This document shows positions 7,918 to 16,508 of a DNA stretch of 64,000 nucleotides, one piece after another. The position numbers were made by a program, and so were the translations under genes. Location of the stretch: NCBI GenBank assembly GCA_040839025.1, contig JBFPJN010000001.1, forward strand, positions 1 through 64,000, read 5' to 3'. Below the pieces are notes generated by a model. It saw only the letters and a program-made list of their open reading frames with translations. It was not told the DNA's origin and ran no database searches. The DNA comes from Alphaproteobacteria bacterium LSUCC0719 (GTDB taxonomy: Bacteria; Pseudomonadota; Alphaproteobacteria; Puniceispirillales; Puniceispirillaceae). The number at the start of each line of letters is the position of its first letter. The stretch's first letter is position 1.

Positions 7918-8933
7918 AAAATGAGATCCTGATCTGGGGCGCCGGTGCCATAGGTGGGGTATTGGGGGCCTACTGGGCACGTGCTGGTCAACCGGTAACA
8001 ATGGTCGATATCGTTGCAGACCACGTCACCGCCTGCCGCACGGAAGGATTGAAGATTGAAGGTCCTGTTGAAGAATTTACGCAGGTTGTCCCTGCCGTTC
8101 TGCCGGAAAAGTTGACTAAAACCTACAGCTGTGTGGTGCTTGCCGTGAAAGCGCAGGCCACGGAGGTTGCTGTGGCATCGATCCTGCCCCACTTGCGGGA
8201 GGATGGGTTCATTCTGTCCGCACAGAATGGGCTGAACGAAAAAATGATCGCGGATCTTGCAGGTGCCCACAGAACCATGGGTGCTTTCGTCAATTATGGC
8301 GCTGACTGGATTGAACCGGGGCGGATCCTTTTCGGCAATCGAGGCGCCGTTGTTGTCGGTGAAATAGACAATGTCATTCGCGCGCGAACTGAACGCGTGC
8401 ATAAATTGCTTCAGATATTCGAGCCCGATGCCGTGCTTACGGATGATATCTGGGGTTATCTCTGGGGAAAAATGGGCTATGGCGCGATGCTATTTGCAAC
8501 CGCGCTAACTTCTGACAGCATGACTGCAAATTTTGCTGATCTAGAGCGAGGCCCGGCATTGATGGGACTGGCCCGCGAAGTCATGCGAACTGCCGTGGCC
8601 GAGGGTGTAAATCCCAGACCGTTCAACGGATTTGAACCAAGAGCATTCATGCCTGATGCGGCCGAGGAATCTGCGCTGAAAAGCCTGGCTGACCTTGCGG
8701 ATTTCAATTCCAAGACAGCCAAAACTCACACAGGAATTTATCGTGATCTTGCTGTGCGCAAGCGCAAGACGGAAGTCGATCAGCAATTGGGAGTCATTGT
8801 TGATATTGCGGTGGGTCATGGTATCGACACGCCACTACTGCGCCGCTTGATCGAATTGATTCATGACATTGAGGAAGGTCGGCGTGAGATGTCGTCCACA
8901 ACCTTTCATGAACTGACGAGGACTATATCATGA
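7914..8933 (+). CDS. Ketopantoate reductase (ApbA/PanE)-family dehydrogenase
   Basis: A 339-residue NAD(P)-dependent 2-ketoacid reductase-like protein. The N-terminal Rossmann motif is WGAGAIGGVLGAYWAR; CVVLAVKAQATEVAV and LSAQNGLNE follow, and the helical C-terminal half contains the conserved lysine in YLWGKMGYGA. It is longer than housekeeping PanE (about 300 residues) and sits in a catabolic operon with 4-bp overlaps on both sides. A role in reducing or oxidising a pathway-specific 2-keto/2-hydroxy acid is therefore more likely than pantothenate synthesis. This functional reading is inference. Confidence 0.85.
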   Translation: MKNEILIWGAGAIGGVLGAYWARAGQPVTMVDIVADHVTACRTEGLKIEGPVEEFTQVVPAVLPEKLTKTYSCVVLAVKAQATEVAVASILPHLREDGFILSAQNGLNEKMIADLAGAHRTMGAFVNYGADWIEPGRILFGNRGAVVVGEIDNVIRARTERVHKLLQIFEPDAVLTDDIWGYLWGKMGYGAMLFATALTSDSMTANFADLERGPALMGLAREVMRTAVAEGVNPRPFNGFEPRAFMPDAAEESALKSLADLADFNSKTAKTHTGIYRDLAVRKRKTEVDQQLGVIVDIAVGHGIDTPLLRRLIELIHDIEEGRREMSSTTFHELTRTIS

Positions 8934-9673
8934 CGGCAAGAACAGCGCTTGTAACAGGCGTTGTGGGCGGCATAGGCGCTGCCATAGCTTCAAGACTTGC
9001 AACTGATGGGGCAAGGGTGATTGTGTCTGATTTGCCTGGAGAGACCCTTGCGAGTGTCGCAGACCGGTTGCGGCTTCCGATGGTTGCGGCTGATCTCGGT
9101 GATCCCCTTTCTGCTAAAGACTTGAAAGATAATGTGGTCGCCCAGTATGGGAACCCAGACATTATTGTTAACGCTGCTGGTGGGGTGTGTAATCAGATTG
9201 GAACATCCCTGGAAGAGGTAGAGCCGTCTGGCTGGAAAACTATTTTTGCCGCCAATGTTGATTCCGCTCTACATCTTGCTCAATCCTTTGTTCCTGCAAT
9301 GAAAGCTAATCAGTGGGGCAGGGTGATCACCATCAGCTCGGGGGCTGGGCTGCGACCAAGCCTGACAGGCATCCACGCCTATACAGCAGCAAAACACGCC
9401 CTGGTCGGATTGACCAAACAGCTCAGTCTTGAGCTGGGTCAACATGGTATAACCGTGAATTCGATTGCGCCTGGGTTCATCTTGTCGAATGCAGCAACCG
9501 AACGACAATGGGAAGCCTATGGGCGAGATGGCCAGGCTGAAATCATAAACCGCATTCACACACGTCGTCTTGGCAGGCCGGAAGATATCGCGGCGGCTGC
9601 TGCTTTCTTGACGTCTGACGAAGCAAACTGGATCACCGGCCAGATCCTGAGTGTTGATGGCGGCATTGTCTGA
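8930..9673 (+). CDS. Short-chain dehydrogenase/reductase
   Basis: A 247-residue classical SDR. It shows the cofactor motif TGVVGGIG, NAAG, catalytic Ser in ITISSGAG, and the YTAAK catalytic Tyr/Lys pair, followed by NSIAPGFI and the C-terminal ITGQILSVDGG. It overlaps the preceding gene (ATGA), so it is probably translated from the same transcript. FabG-like reductases share this sequence pattern, so the substrate cannot be read; a hydroxy/keto intermediate of this pathway is likely. Confidence 0.9.
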   Translation: MTARTALVTGVVGGIGAAIASRLATDGARVIVSDLPGETLASVADRLRLPMVAADLGDPLSAKDLKDNVVAQYGNPDIIVNAAGGVCNQIGTSLEEVEPSGWKTIFAANVDSALHLAQSFVPAMKANQWGRVITISSGAGLRPSLTGIHAYTAAKHALVGLTKQLSLELGQHGITVNSIAPGFILSNAATERQWEAYGRDGQAEIINRIHTRRLGRPEDIAAAAAFLTSDEANWITGQILSVDGGIV

Positions 9674-9690
9674 CAAGAGGATGGACTGCC

Positions 9691-11100
9691 ATGTCTGATG
9701 CTGTTCTTGAATATGCCCTGAACAAAAGAGCATCGTTGATTGAAGAATTGAAACAGCTTGTTGCCTGCCCCTCTGTCGGTGCTGATCCGGCAATGGCCGA
9801 CGGGATGGAAAAGGCACGACAGCTGATCGAGCAAAAGCTGGATCAAATGGGCTTTCAGAACCGTCAGCGGTTGGTATCTGGCGATGGCTTGGGCCAGCCT
9901 GCCATTTTTGCCGAAAGGCTTGATGCGCCTGACAAGCCTACGATGCTGATCTATGCCCATTATGATGTGCAGCCGCCAGATCCTGAAGACAATTGGCATA
10001 CGCCGCCTTTTGAACCGGTCGAGAAGGATAACCGAATTTATGGGCGGGGCATTTCAGACGATAAGGGCCCCATGATGATTGCCCTTGAAACACTGGCAGC
10101 ATTCATTGCTGTTGAAAGGACATTGCCAATCAACGTCAAACTGCTGATCGAAGGCGAAGAGGAAACCGGCTCTCCCTCCTTGCCAGGCATTCTTGAAAGT
10201 CATCGATCCTTGCTGAGTGCTGATGCTGTACTGTCAGCCGATGGCGCGCGTTGGCGCCCTGATCTTGTTAGCCTAAATGTAGGATCGCGGGGGAATGCAG
10301 GGTTCGAAGTGAAACTCATCACAGCATCTCAGGACCTGCATTCAGGTCGCTATGGTGGCATAGTCCGCAATGCCTTGCATGAAATGGCCAGACTCGTTAG
10401 TGGCCTCCACGATGCAGACGGCCGCGTAGCTGCGCCAGGTTTTTATGATGGTGTTTGTGAACCTAGTGAACATGAACGCGCTGAGATCCATTCCATTGCC
10501 TATGATAGCTCCAGACTGCTGTCGGAAATCGGTGCGGTTCCCCATGGGGAAAAGGGCTATTCAACCCTCGAGAGGCTGTGGCTGCGCCCCACGCTGGATG
10601 TAAATGGCATGTGGGGTGGGTATATCGGCGCCGGGTCGAAAACAGTAATCGCGAATGAAGCATCAGCCAAGATCACCATGCGCCTTGTAGAAGGCCAGGA
10701 TCCTTTGGCTGCACAGGAATCCATCATGAGGCATCTTGAAACAAACACCCCGGAGGGTGTCAGATTGGAGTTCTTGGGTGAGCGTGGTGCGTCAGGAGCC
10801 TATACAGTGCCCAGCGACCATCCGCTGTTGACGGCGGCATCAAAGGCGCTCGAGGCTACAACTGGAACGGTGCCCCGACGCGTCCGTATAGGTGCATCGC
10901 TGCCTCTGACAGACATTGTGCATCGTTTGCTGGGATTGCATACGATTATGTTTTCCTTCGCGCTTTCAGATGAAAACTTCCATGCGCCAAATGAGTTCTT
11001 TCGCCTCGATTCGATATCTGACGGACTCGCTGCATGGGTCAGAATCCTGCGCGAAATAGCAGAGTCTGATGTGGCCGATTACGCGCCATACAGGCATTGA
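9691..11100 (+). CDS. M20-family metallopeptidase/dipeptidase
   Basis: A 469-residue cytosolic M20 hydrolase. The di-zinc ligand motifs are in order: AHYDVQP (His and the catalytic-site Asp), GRGISDDKGP (bridging Asp), EGEEETGSPS (Glu pair), VLSADGARW (Asp) and the C-terminal ENFHAPNE (His). A dimerisation domain interrupts the catalytic domain around residues 195-350. It probably cleaves a dipeptide or an N-carbamoyl/N-acyl amino acid arising from the imported compound. It is separated by 17 bp from the SDR gene, and its stop overlaps the next start. Confidence 0.9.
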   Translation: MSDAVLEYALNKRASLIEELKQLVACPSVGADPAMADGMEKARQLIEQKLDQMGFQNRQRLVSGDGLGQPAIFAERLDAPDKPTMLIYAHYDVQPPDPEDNWHTPPFEPVEKDNRIYGRGISDDKGPMMIALETLAAFIAVERTLPINVKLLIEGEEETGSPSLPGILESHRSLLSADAVLSADGARWRPDLVSLNVGSRGNAGFEVKLITASQDLHSGRYGGIVRNALHEMARLVSGLHDADGRVAAPGFYDGVCEPSEHERAEIHSIAYDSSRLLSEIGAVPHGEKGYSTLERLWLRPTLDVNGMWGGYIGAGSKTVIANEASAKITMRLVEGQDPLAAQESIMRHLETNTPEGVRLEFLGERGASGAYTVPSDHPLLTAASKALEATTGTVPRRVRIGASLPLTDIVHRLLGLHTIMFSFALSDENFHAPNEFFRLDSISDGLAAWVRILREIAESDVADYAPYRH

Positions 11101-11969
11101 TGAGCAACGAGGGAATGGCAGATAACCGGCGTGGTGCGATCCTGCTGATCATGTCGGCGGCAATATTCACCGCTGATGTCACGGTTTTGAGGTATCTCAG
11201 CCCAGATGTTCCCTTTGTTCTGATTATATTCTTCCGGTCGCTGTTGCAGCTTTTGATCGTTACGGCCTACATAAAAACGCAGGCTAATGCTCCGTTCATG
11301 TCACCGCGCTGGCCTATGCTTGTTATAAGGGGGGGGACCAGCCTCGCCTGTTGGTGGCTGTACTATCTGAGCTTCAGGAAGTTGGATCTGGCGCTTGCGT
11401 CAACTCTCACTTTTACAACCTCGCTTTTTGTTGTTTTGCTGGCTCCTATCGTGCTGCGCGAGAAGATTGGGGGGAGGCGGGCTATTGCAACCGTCCTCGG
11501 TTTCATTGGTGTTGTTCTGGCGAGTGAGATTGATGGTTATGGTGTTGATGTTGGCGTGCTGCTGGGACTTGGGTCGGCTTTAGCGGCCGCGATACTGATT
11601 TTTCAAAATCGGCTGCTGGTCAAAACGGAACATACAGCAACCATCATGTTCTGGATTGGCTTGGTCGCAACCATCGGCACCACACCAGGCGCTATACTCG
11701 GCTGGACTTTCGTCGGCATTCAGGATTTAGCCCTTTTATGCCTTGCCGGGGCACTGGGTACATTTGGCATGCTGTTGACGGTCGAAGCCTATCGCTTTGG
11801 CGAGGTGTCAGCCCTGGCCCCATTCCCATATATACGGATTTTGTTTGCGCTCGGCGCTGGTTATTTTCTCTTTGCTGAGAAAGTCAGTGCTTATGAAATA
11901 TCCGGCGCGGTGATCATTGTCATTTGTGGGCTGATCGCCAGCGAAAGACGTAAGCCTTCAATGGTCTGA
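11100..11969 (+). CDS. EamA/DMT-family transporter
   Basis: A 289-residue integral membrane protein with about ten hydrophobic segments arranged as two EamA repeats (for example LAVASTLTFTTSLF-type and AAAILIFQNRLLV regions). It is the last gene of the run. The frame allows TTG 11097, but ATG 11100 overlaps the preceding TGA and is the better start. Members of the family export amino acids or other metabolites; a role in exporting a toxic intermediate or end product is possible, but direction and substrate are unknown. Confidence 0.85.
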   Translation: MSNEGMADNRRGAILLIMSAAIFTADVTVLRYLSPDVPFVLIIFFRSLLQLLIVTAYIKTQANAPFMSPRWPMLVIRGGTSLACWWLYYLSFRKLDLALASTLTFTTSLFVVLLAPIVLREKIGGRRAIATVLGFIGVVLASEIDGYGVDVGVLLGLGSALAAAILIFQNRLLVKTEHTATIMFWIGLVATIGTTPGAILGWTFVGIQDLALLCLAGALGTFGMLLTVEAYRFGEVSALAPFPYIRILFALGAGYFLFAEKVSAYEISGAVIIVICGLIASERRKPSMV

Positions 11970-12162
11970 CGAAGTGTAGGCGCAGTCATCGTTCTGGCGT
12001 GTGTTTGCATTGGGGATCCGATAGTGCAAATTTACACAATTCGGATGCAAATAAAGGTGGTGGCGCGTCCCCACAAGCAATTACCATTACACACTTTTTA
12101 ACACACCTGATTTTCATGACTGCAAAATACTGATTTTGAATATAAAAAGTTGAAGCAGTTTT
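11970..12162. other. Junction spacer between metabolic block and island
   Basis: No gene is visible. Around 12006-12055 the arms TTTGCAT and ATGCAAA, with inner CCGA/TCGG, form an imperfect inverted repeat that could end the upstream operon, but it lacks a U-tract. Composition becomes AT-rich just before the tRNA fragment. Confidence 0.4.
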
Positions 12163-12207
12163 ATCATAATCCGCGTGTCGGGGGTTCGAGTCCCTCCTCC
12201 GCTACCA
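12163..12207 (+). other. 3' half of a CAU-anticodon tRNA (attachment-site scar)
   Basis: The segment starts in an anticodon loop ATCATAA, continues with the 3' anticodon strand TCCGC, a 5-nt variable loop, a T-arm GGGGG-TTCGAGT-CCCTC, the acceptor 3' strand CTCCGCT, discriminator A and CCA. The matching 5' half (D-arm, 5' acceptor, 5' anticodon strand) is absent upstream, so this is not a functional tRNA. Anticodon CAU implies a tRNA-Met or tRNA-Ile2 parent. Integrases of genomic islands target exactly this portion and leave a duplicated 3' end at the far boundary, so this marks an island end. The intact parent copy is not in the window. Confidence 0.85.
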
Positions 12208-12456
12208 AACTACACAAAACCGTGATTTATCTGCATAAAACTTACCTAGATAACTTGGCTGACTGTTCTGTTAGTAGGTTTTGCCGACACCGCCCGGCTA
12301 TTGATAGGGCTTTATCAAAAACAAACATCACACATACTATGACGTGCCTCAAGTCATTGCATATCAACTACAGAGCTCCTCATATTAGAAGGACAGCCCC
12401 TACAGTGCTATGTAGCGCGAGAAACGCTCAAATGATGACCACGCGGCAATTACACT
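12208..12456. other. Gene-free stretch inside the left island edge
   Basis: An open frame runs through this stretch from within the tRNA fragment, but its N-terminus is the NPRVGGSSPSSAT-type peptide produced by reading through a tRNA, so it is not a gene. No integrase remnant is recognisable. Confidence 0.4.
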
Positions 12457-12891
12457 CTAGATTCTAAAGCGTTCGTCTTCTTTAAATTTTTTAGTACTAA
12501 TTTTTTCAACGTCACAAAGTTCGACTACCCACTTTGGAGGCCGTCCACGGCCTGACCATTTCTCATTGGTGACCGGATGTTTATATTTTGAAACGACAAT
12601 GCGCCGTTCATCTATTTTCTTTAAAGGCTTTTTTAGTTCAGCGTTTTCTGTATCTGAGTGCTTGTTCGTTTTGGTAACTTTTCGTGACTTGTTCGTTTTG
12701 GATTGATTAGACGCCCTTGACTTGGTTTTTTTTCCAAAATCCAAATCTTCAATCGTTAGATTATAAGTTTTCAAAATGGTGGAGATCTCTTTTTTTGCCG
12801 CCTCCGCATTTTCGCGACGCTTCAATTCTGCTTGAGACTCGCGCAAGATTTTGGACAGCTCGCTCGCAGTTTTGTTTTTAAAAGACTCCAT
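12457..12891 (-). CDS. H-NS-family nucleoid-associated protein
   Basis: A 144-residue protein with an N-terminal coiled-coil-forming helix (LSKILRESQAELKRRENAEAAKKE), a highly basic Lys/Ser/Thr linker in the middle, and the C-terminal H-NS DNA-binding signature YKHPVTNEKWSGRGRPPKWV. The frame begins at GTG 12903, but ATG 12891 follows GAGG at good spacing and is the likely start. H-NS proteins bind AT-rich DNA in the minor groove and silence horizontally acquired genes. Here it lies at the edge of a long AT-rich glycan island, which suggests it controls the island or is island-encoded cargo. The linker is longer and more basic than in enterobacterial H-NS. Confidence 0.9.
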   Translation of the reverse strand: MESFKNKTASELSKILRESQAELKRRENAEAAKKEISTILKTYNLTIEDLDFGKKTKSRASNQSKTNKSRKVTKTNKHSDTENAELKKPLKKIDERRIVVSKYKHPVTNEKWSGRGRPPKWVVELCDVEKISTKKFKEDERFRI

Positions 12892-13213
12892 GATTAACCT
12901 CACCGAATAATTGAAGTTCGAATGCCAAACGGCAACGCAACAAACGAGTTACCAAACAATTTCGTTCAACCATCACTCTATGTGCACTGGTAAACTACTC
13001 CCAAAATTTAAAAAAGCAAAATAAGGACATTATTGTTAGGAAAAAATATACCTAAATCAAACTGGCCTACCTCGTGTTTAGCTACATTGTGGCTGGTCTA
13101 TGTCAACTAAATCGAAGTGAGACGAACAAAACACGGCCTGCTTTATCATAATCATATTTGAAATTGGACATAAAAGTATAATCATCATGTGGAACAAAAT
13201 GTGTTGCCATATG
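12892..13213. other. Intergenic region between H-NS-like and ptmE genes
   Basis: This AT-rich stretch must contain the H-NS-like promoter and the end of the leg operon (both on the - strand). I see no convincing hairpin terminator and no protein-like frame. Confidence 0.4.
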
Positions 13214-14260
13214 TCAGATATTTGAAAAAGTTTGTCGGACCATATTAAGATCTTCGATATTTGCAATATCGGCCCAGGTTTCAAAAAGAGGGAATAGACT
13301 GAGGGTCTCTTTATTGCCCTGAGCTCCTATCAATAACTCCGGCATATCAACTCTTTGAGGAATTTCGGGTAAATACTTGAAAATCCTGTCGCTGAGTACA
13401 TATATCCCAACGGCAGCAAGAAAGCTATATTTTGGCTTCTCTTCCCAAATTAATTTGCCATCATCGCCATTCATTATTACCCCATAAGGGATTTGTACCT
13501 CGTTTTGAGCAACAGCTATCGAAGCAATATTGCCATTGGCACAGTGCTTCTTTGAAAGTTCAGACAGGTCTACTCTGGTTGAGATGTCGGCGTTTAATAC
13601 AAAAAAATTACCACTAATCTGATCTTTAATCAGAGATAGGCTTCCTGCTGTTCCTAGTTTTTCTTCCTCTCTAACATATTGAATTTTCACTCCAAACCGG
13701 GAACCATCGCCAATTACTTGCTCTATCATTTCACCTAGATAATTAATACTTATATAAATTTTGGTGATGTCATGCTCAATCAAAAGTAGGATAATTCGTT
13801 CCAATATTGGCTTTCCGGAAATATCAGCCAACGGTTTTGGTATATTTTCTGTTAGTGGTCGAAGGCGCGTTCCCAAACCTCCAGCCATTATAACGGCTGT
13901 AGTTATTTTGTTTCTCTGTCGAGATGCCATCCTGTAAACGAATTTAAATTTATTTGAGCTATCTACTACTGGAATATGCTCAATATTGTTTTTGGACATC
14001 AAGCTCAATATCTGATTTTCACCTAGTGTTTCTTTCGCAACCAAAGGCGATTTATTGCCAATGTCTACTGCTGGTCTATCTAAATTGTTATCAATCAAGA
14101 TAGCACGTCTTATATCTCCATCGGTGATAACACATACAATTTTTTGATAACCATCCAAAATAAGGATTATTTTTTCTGAATTTTCATTCAGCTTTACAAT
14201 CGCATCTTTTATTGTGGCATTGATGGGTAATGTTACTTTACTTGTTTCTATTAACCTCAT
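13214..14260 (-). CDS. ptmE: PtmE-like sugar-1-phosphate nucleotidyltransferase with N-terminal CBS pair
   Basis: A 348-residue protein. Residues 1-115 form a CBS-domain pair (VITDGDIRRAIL, NIEHIPVVDSSNK). Residues about 120-345 are a nucleotidyltransferase with the signature MAGGLGTRLRPLTENIPKPL and the catalytic FVLNADI. In Campylobacter, PtmE of this architecture makes GDP-glucosamine, the entry step of the GDP-sugar route to legionaminic acid. Its position as last gene after legG in a leg operon supports that role. The CBS domain probably gives nucleotide regulation. A generic mannose-1-phosphate guanylyltransferase role is the alternative. Confidence 0.8.
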   Translation of the reverse strand: MRLIETSKVTLPINATIKDAIVKLNENSEKIILILDGYQKIVCVITDGDIRRAILIDNNLDRPAVDIGNKSPLVAKETLGENQILSLMSKNNIEHIPVVDSSNKFKFVYRMASRQRNKITTAVIMAGGLGTRLRPLTENIPKPLADISGKPILERIILLLIEHDITKIYISINYLGEMIEQVIGDGSRFGVKIQYVREEEKLGTAGSLSLIKDQISGNFFVLNADISTRVDLSELSKKHCANGNIASIAVAQNEVQIPYGVIMNGDDGKLIWEEKPKYSFLAAVGIYVLSDRIFKYLPEIPQRVDMPELLIGAQGNKETLSLFPLFETWADIANIEDLNMVRQTFSNI

Positions 14261-14263
14261 GCC

Positions 14264-15364
14264 TTAATCCTCAGAGAAAGTGGATACTAGTTGATCGACA
14301 ATTTTTTTGCTAATGCCTTGAGTGCCAAAAAAAGTGTCTGGGTTTGGCTTTGATTTAAAAAGTGTAGCATTAATTGAATTCACAATTTGTGCACGGTGAG
14401 CACCTATGCATTGAACAACAGTCGGCATTGTCCTTTGAGACTGTCGCTCGCCAATAAGTATCGCGTGTTGCCCAATGACAGGCGCCTCGTATATCAAAGC
14501 CGAGGAGTTCCCAATAAACATATCACAATGGATCAGCGCACCCCTGAATAGCTCTGTGCCCAACGTATGAATAAAGCAACACCTTTTCAATTTGCTACAA
14601 AGCTCAATAAAGGAAGCATTGATTTTTTGCCCAAGAGGATCAGGGTTAGCTGCCGTAATTAGGAATTGTAAACTATGATCGTCCGACAATATCTCAATTG
14701 CGGCAATCAATTCACTTAATTCGTGTGCCCCCAGATCACTAAGCGAGGTAATTGAATGAAACGACACAAGAATTGTTTTCAGTTCGGGGTTTAATTCAGT
14801 AGCTTTGAAAAATGATTGCCTTGAGACAACGGGTCCCATTTGAATTGCATCAACTCCCGGATGGCCAAATTCGAAGATAGCTTTATCTTTGATGCCGAGG
14901 TTTTTGAGCGCATTCGTTGACTGTGAATTTGTAGAAAAATGCAATTCTGATAAAATCGAAATCGCGTTTCGGAAATATTGGTCGAAAGACCCGTTTGTAG
15001 TGTCGCCACCACAAATGTGTGCAATGGGGACCTTGAATATGACGGCAGCCTGCGCAGCGGCAAGCGCTTCAAACCTATCTCCAAGAATTACAAGACAACG
15101 AGGATTAATTTTTTTAATAGCACTGCCAACTTTTGTGATCACATTGCCTGAAGATTTGCATGTAGCCGCTTCGTCATCCCCATTAAGATCCTCTTTATAT
15201 TCAAATATGTTACAATTTTTTATAGGCTTAAGTCTCTGCGTCTCTGAAATGATTAAGCTAGTGTCAATAAACTTGTTTTTTGTGGCTTCAAGCAATACTT
15301 GCTGTAATGGGCCAAAGTCAGCTCTGTTCCCAGAAAAAAAACTTATGGAGAGTGCGTTTTTCAT
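14264..15364 (-). CDS. legG: NeuC/LegG-type NDP-sugar hydrolysing 2-epimerase
   Basis: A 366-residue GT-B-fold hydrolysing epimerase. Diagnostic stretches are SGNRADFGPLQQVL near the N-terminus, LVILGDRFEALAAAQAAV, PIAHICGGDTTNGSFDQ, FIGNSSALIYEAPVIG and a C-terminal ERQSQRT region. LegG releases 2,4-diacetamido-2,4,6-trideoxymannose from the NDP-sugar, giving the substrate for LegI. The gene lies 1 bp after legC and 3 bp before ptmE. True NeuC (sialic acid) is the alternative, but the flanking legB and legC genes favour LegG. Confidence 0.87.
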   Translation of the reverse strand: MKNALSISFFSGNRADFGPLQQVLLEATKNKFIDTSLIISETQRLKPIKNCNIFEYKEDLNGDDEAATCKSSGNVITKVGSAIKKINPRCLVILGDRFEALAAAQAAVIFKVPIAHICGGDTTNGSFDQYFRNAISILSELHFSTNSQSTNALKNLGIKDKAIFEFGHPGVDAIQMGPVVSRQSFFKATELNPELKTILVSFHSITSLSDLGAHELSELIAAIEILSDDHSLQFLITAANPDPLGQKINASFIELCSKLKRCCFIHTLGTELFRGALIHCDMFIGNSSALIYEAPVIGQHAILIGERQSQRTMPTVVQCIGAHRAQIVNSINATLFKSKPNPDTFFGTQGISKKIVDQLVSTFSED

Positions 15365-15365
15365 C

Positions 15366-16508
15366 TTAGATGAATTCGCTGCTAGGAAGACTGATAAGGC
15401 TAGTCGAAAGAATGTCAGTATTTGGAAGACTTAAATTTTCCGAAAAATTATACATTTTGGTGCGGTGCAGTGGCTCCCAAATAGGACGAACAATGTAGCC
15501 TCTGTCGTGACATTCTCCTATTATCTGAAATAGTCTTTTCTGAGACTCTGCAAGACTTTGCAACGGGTCTAGTTTCAGATTTATAAGCCAATTATTTGAG
15601 GTAGACCCAGGAGGATCTTCCAAAATCGTTAGGCCTAAATTTTCGCTCTCACGTTTATATCTAATTTTTAGTGCGAGCTTTTTTGCAATTTTATTATCCA
15701 AGTCGCCTAATTGAGGTATGCCAATTGCTGCGTTTAGATTGGGCATACGGTAATTGAAAGCGATTTGATCGTGCGATGGAACGTGATTTTTGTAAGTCTT
15801 GGCAACATTAGCTAAGTGTAGAGCATGCTCAGCGGCTTGAGTGTCAAAGATACTAAGCGCACCACCACCACCAGTTGTGATTATTTTATTGCCATTGAAG
15901 CTGAAAATTGTAGCGTCAAAATCGTTCCCAACATAATTTCCAGAAAATTTTGATCCAAGTGCGCCTGCTGCGTCCTCGATAACCTTAAGGTTCCTTTCCC
16001 TAGCAAGATTAAGCAAAGGCTTAGGATCAGTTTTTTGCCCAAATAAACAAATAAACACTATGGCCTTTATATTTAGGTGCATGGATTTGTTTAAATATTT
16101 TTCGATAGCGTTCGTATCTAGAAGTCCAAAATGAGGATCTACATCAACAAAATGATGATTAGCGCCAACATAAGATATAGCATTCGCTGGCGCTATGAAA
16201 CCAAGCGAAGGTAATATTACACCGTCGCCAGCGCCAATTCCGAGGCACTTTAGTGCTAAATGTAACGCTGACGTTCCAGAGTTTACCGCAACACAATGGT
16301 TAAGTTGTAATTTTGTTTTTAGGGCATCTTCAAAAATAGAAATTTCTGGACCTGCAGTAGAAACCCAACCTGTGTTTAGAACATTGGCTACGGATAACTT
16401 TTCGTCTTCAGAAAAAATAGGTTCGTGTACCTGCATAGGTGTTTGTGGCGTGCCACACACTCTTTCCAAAAGGGTGATGATTCTTTTTGTAAGGTCTTTA
16501 TGTGGCAT
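15366..16508 (-). CDS. legC: LegC-type PLP aminotransferase (DegT/DnrJ/EryC1 family)
   Basis: A 380-residue sugar aminotransferase. The LegC-like N-terminus contains HEPIFSEDEKLSVANVL followed by TGWVSTAGPEI. AVNSGTSALHLALKCLGIG and the PLP-lysine loop FSFNGNKIITTGGGGAL are typical of the DegT family. It would add the 4-amino group to the 4-keto-6-deoxy sugar made by LegB. The start overlaps the end of legB by 11 bp. Confidence 0.88.
   Translation of the reverse strand: MPHKDLTKRIITLLERVCGTPQTPMQVHEPIFSEDEKLSVANVLNTGWVSTAGPEISIFEDALKTKLQLNHCVAVNSGTSALHLALKCLGIGAGDGVILPSLGFIAPANAISYVGANHHFVDVDPHFGLLDTNAIEKYLNKSMHLNIKAIVFICLFGQKTDPKPLLNLARERNLKVIEDAAGALGSKFSGNYVGNDFDATIFSFNGNKIITTGGGGALSIFDTQAAEHALHLANVAKTYKNHVPSHDQIAFNYRMPNLNAAIGIPQLGDLDNKIAKKLALKIRYKRESENLGLTILEDPPGSTSNNWLINLKLDPLQSLAESQKRLFQIIGECHDRGYIVRPIWEPLHRTKMYNFSENLSLPNTDILSTSLISLPSSEFI

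Noticed and set aside
7659-8402. Long antisense frame (247 codons) opposite the creatininase-like and KPR-like genes
   Set aside because: It is a shadow of two well-supported overlapping genes, and its composition (many His, Arg, Ser) is typical of antisense translation.
12001-12060. Inverted repeat (TTTGCAT/ATGCAAA) after the EamA gene as a terminator
   Set aside because: The arms are far apart, interrupted, and not followed by a T run.
12163-12207. Functional tRNA gene
   Set aside because: The upstream sequence lacks a D-arm and the 5' strands that would pair with CTCCGCT and TCCGC, so only the 3' half exists.
12150-12467. 105-codon + strand frame near the tRNA fragment
   Set aside because: Its N-terminal part is the standard peptide produced by translating a tRNA T-arm and acceptor; the rest has no family features or ribosome-binding site.
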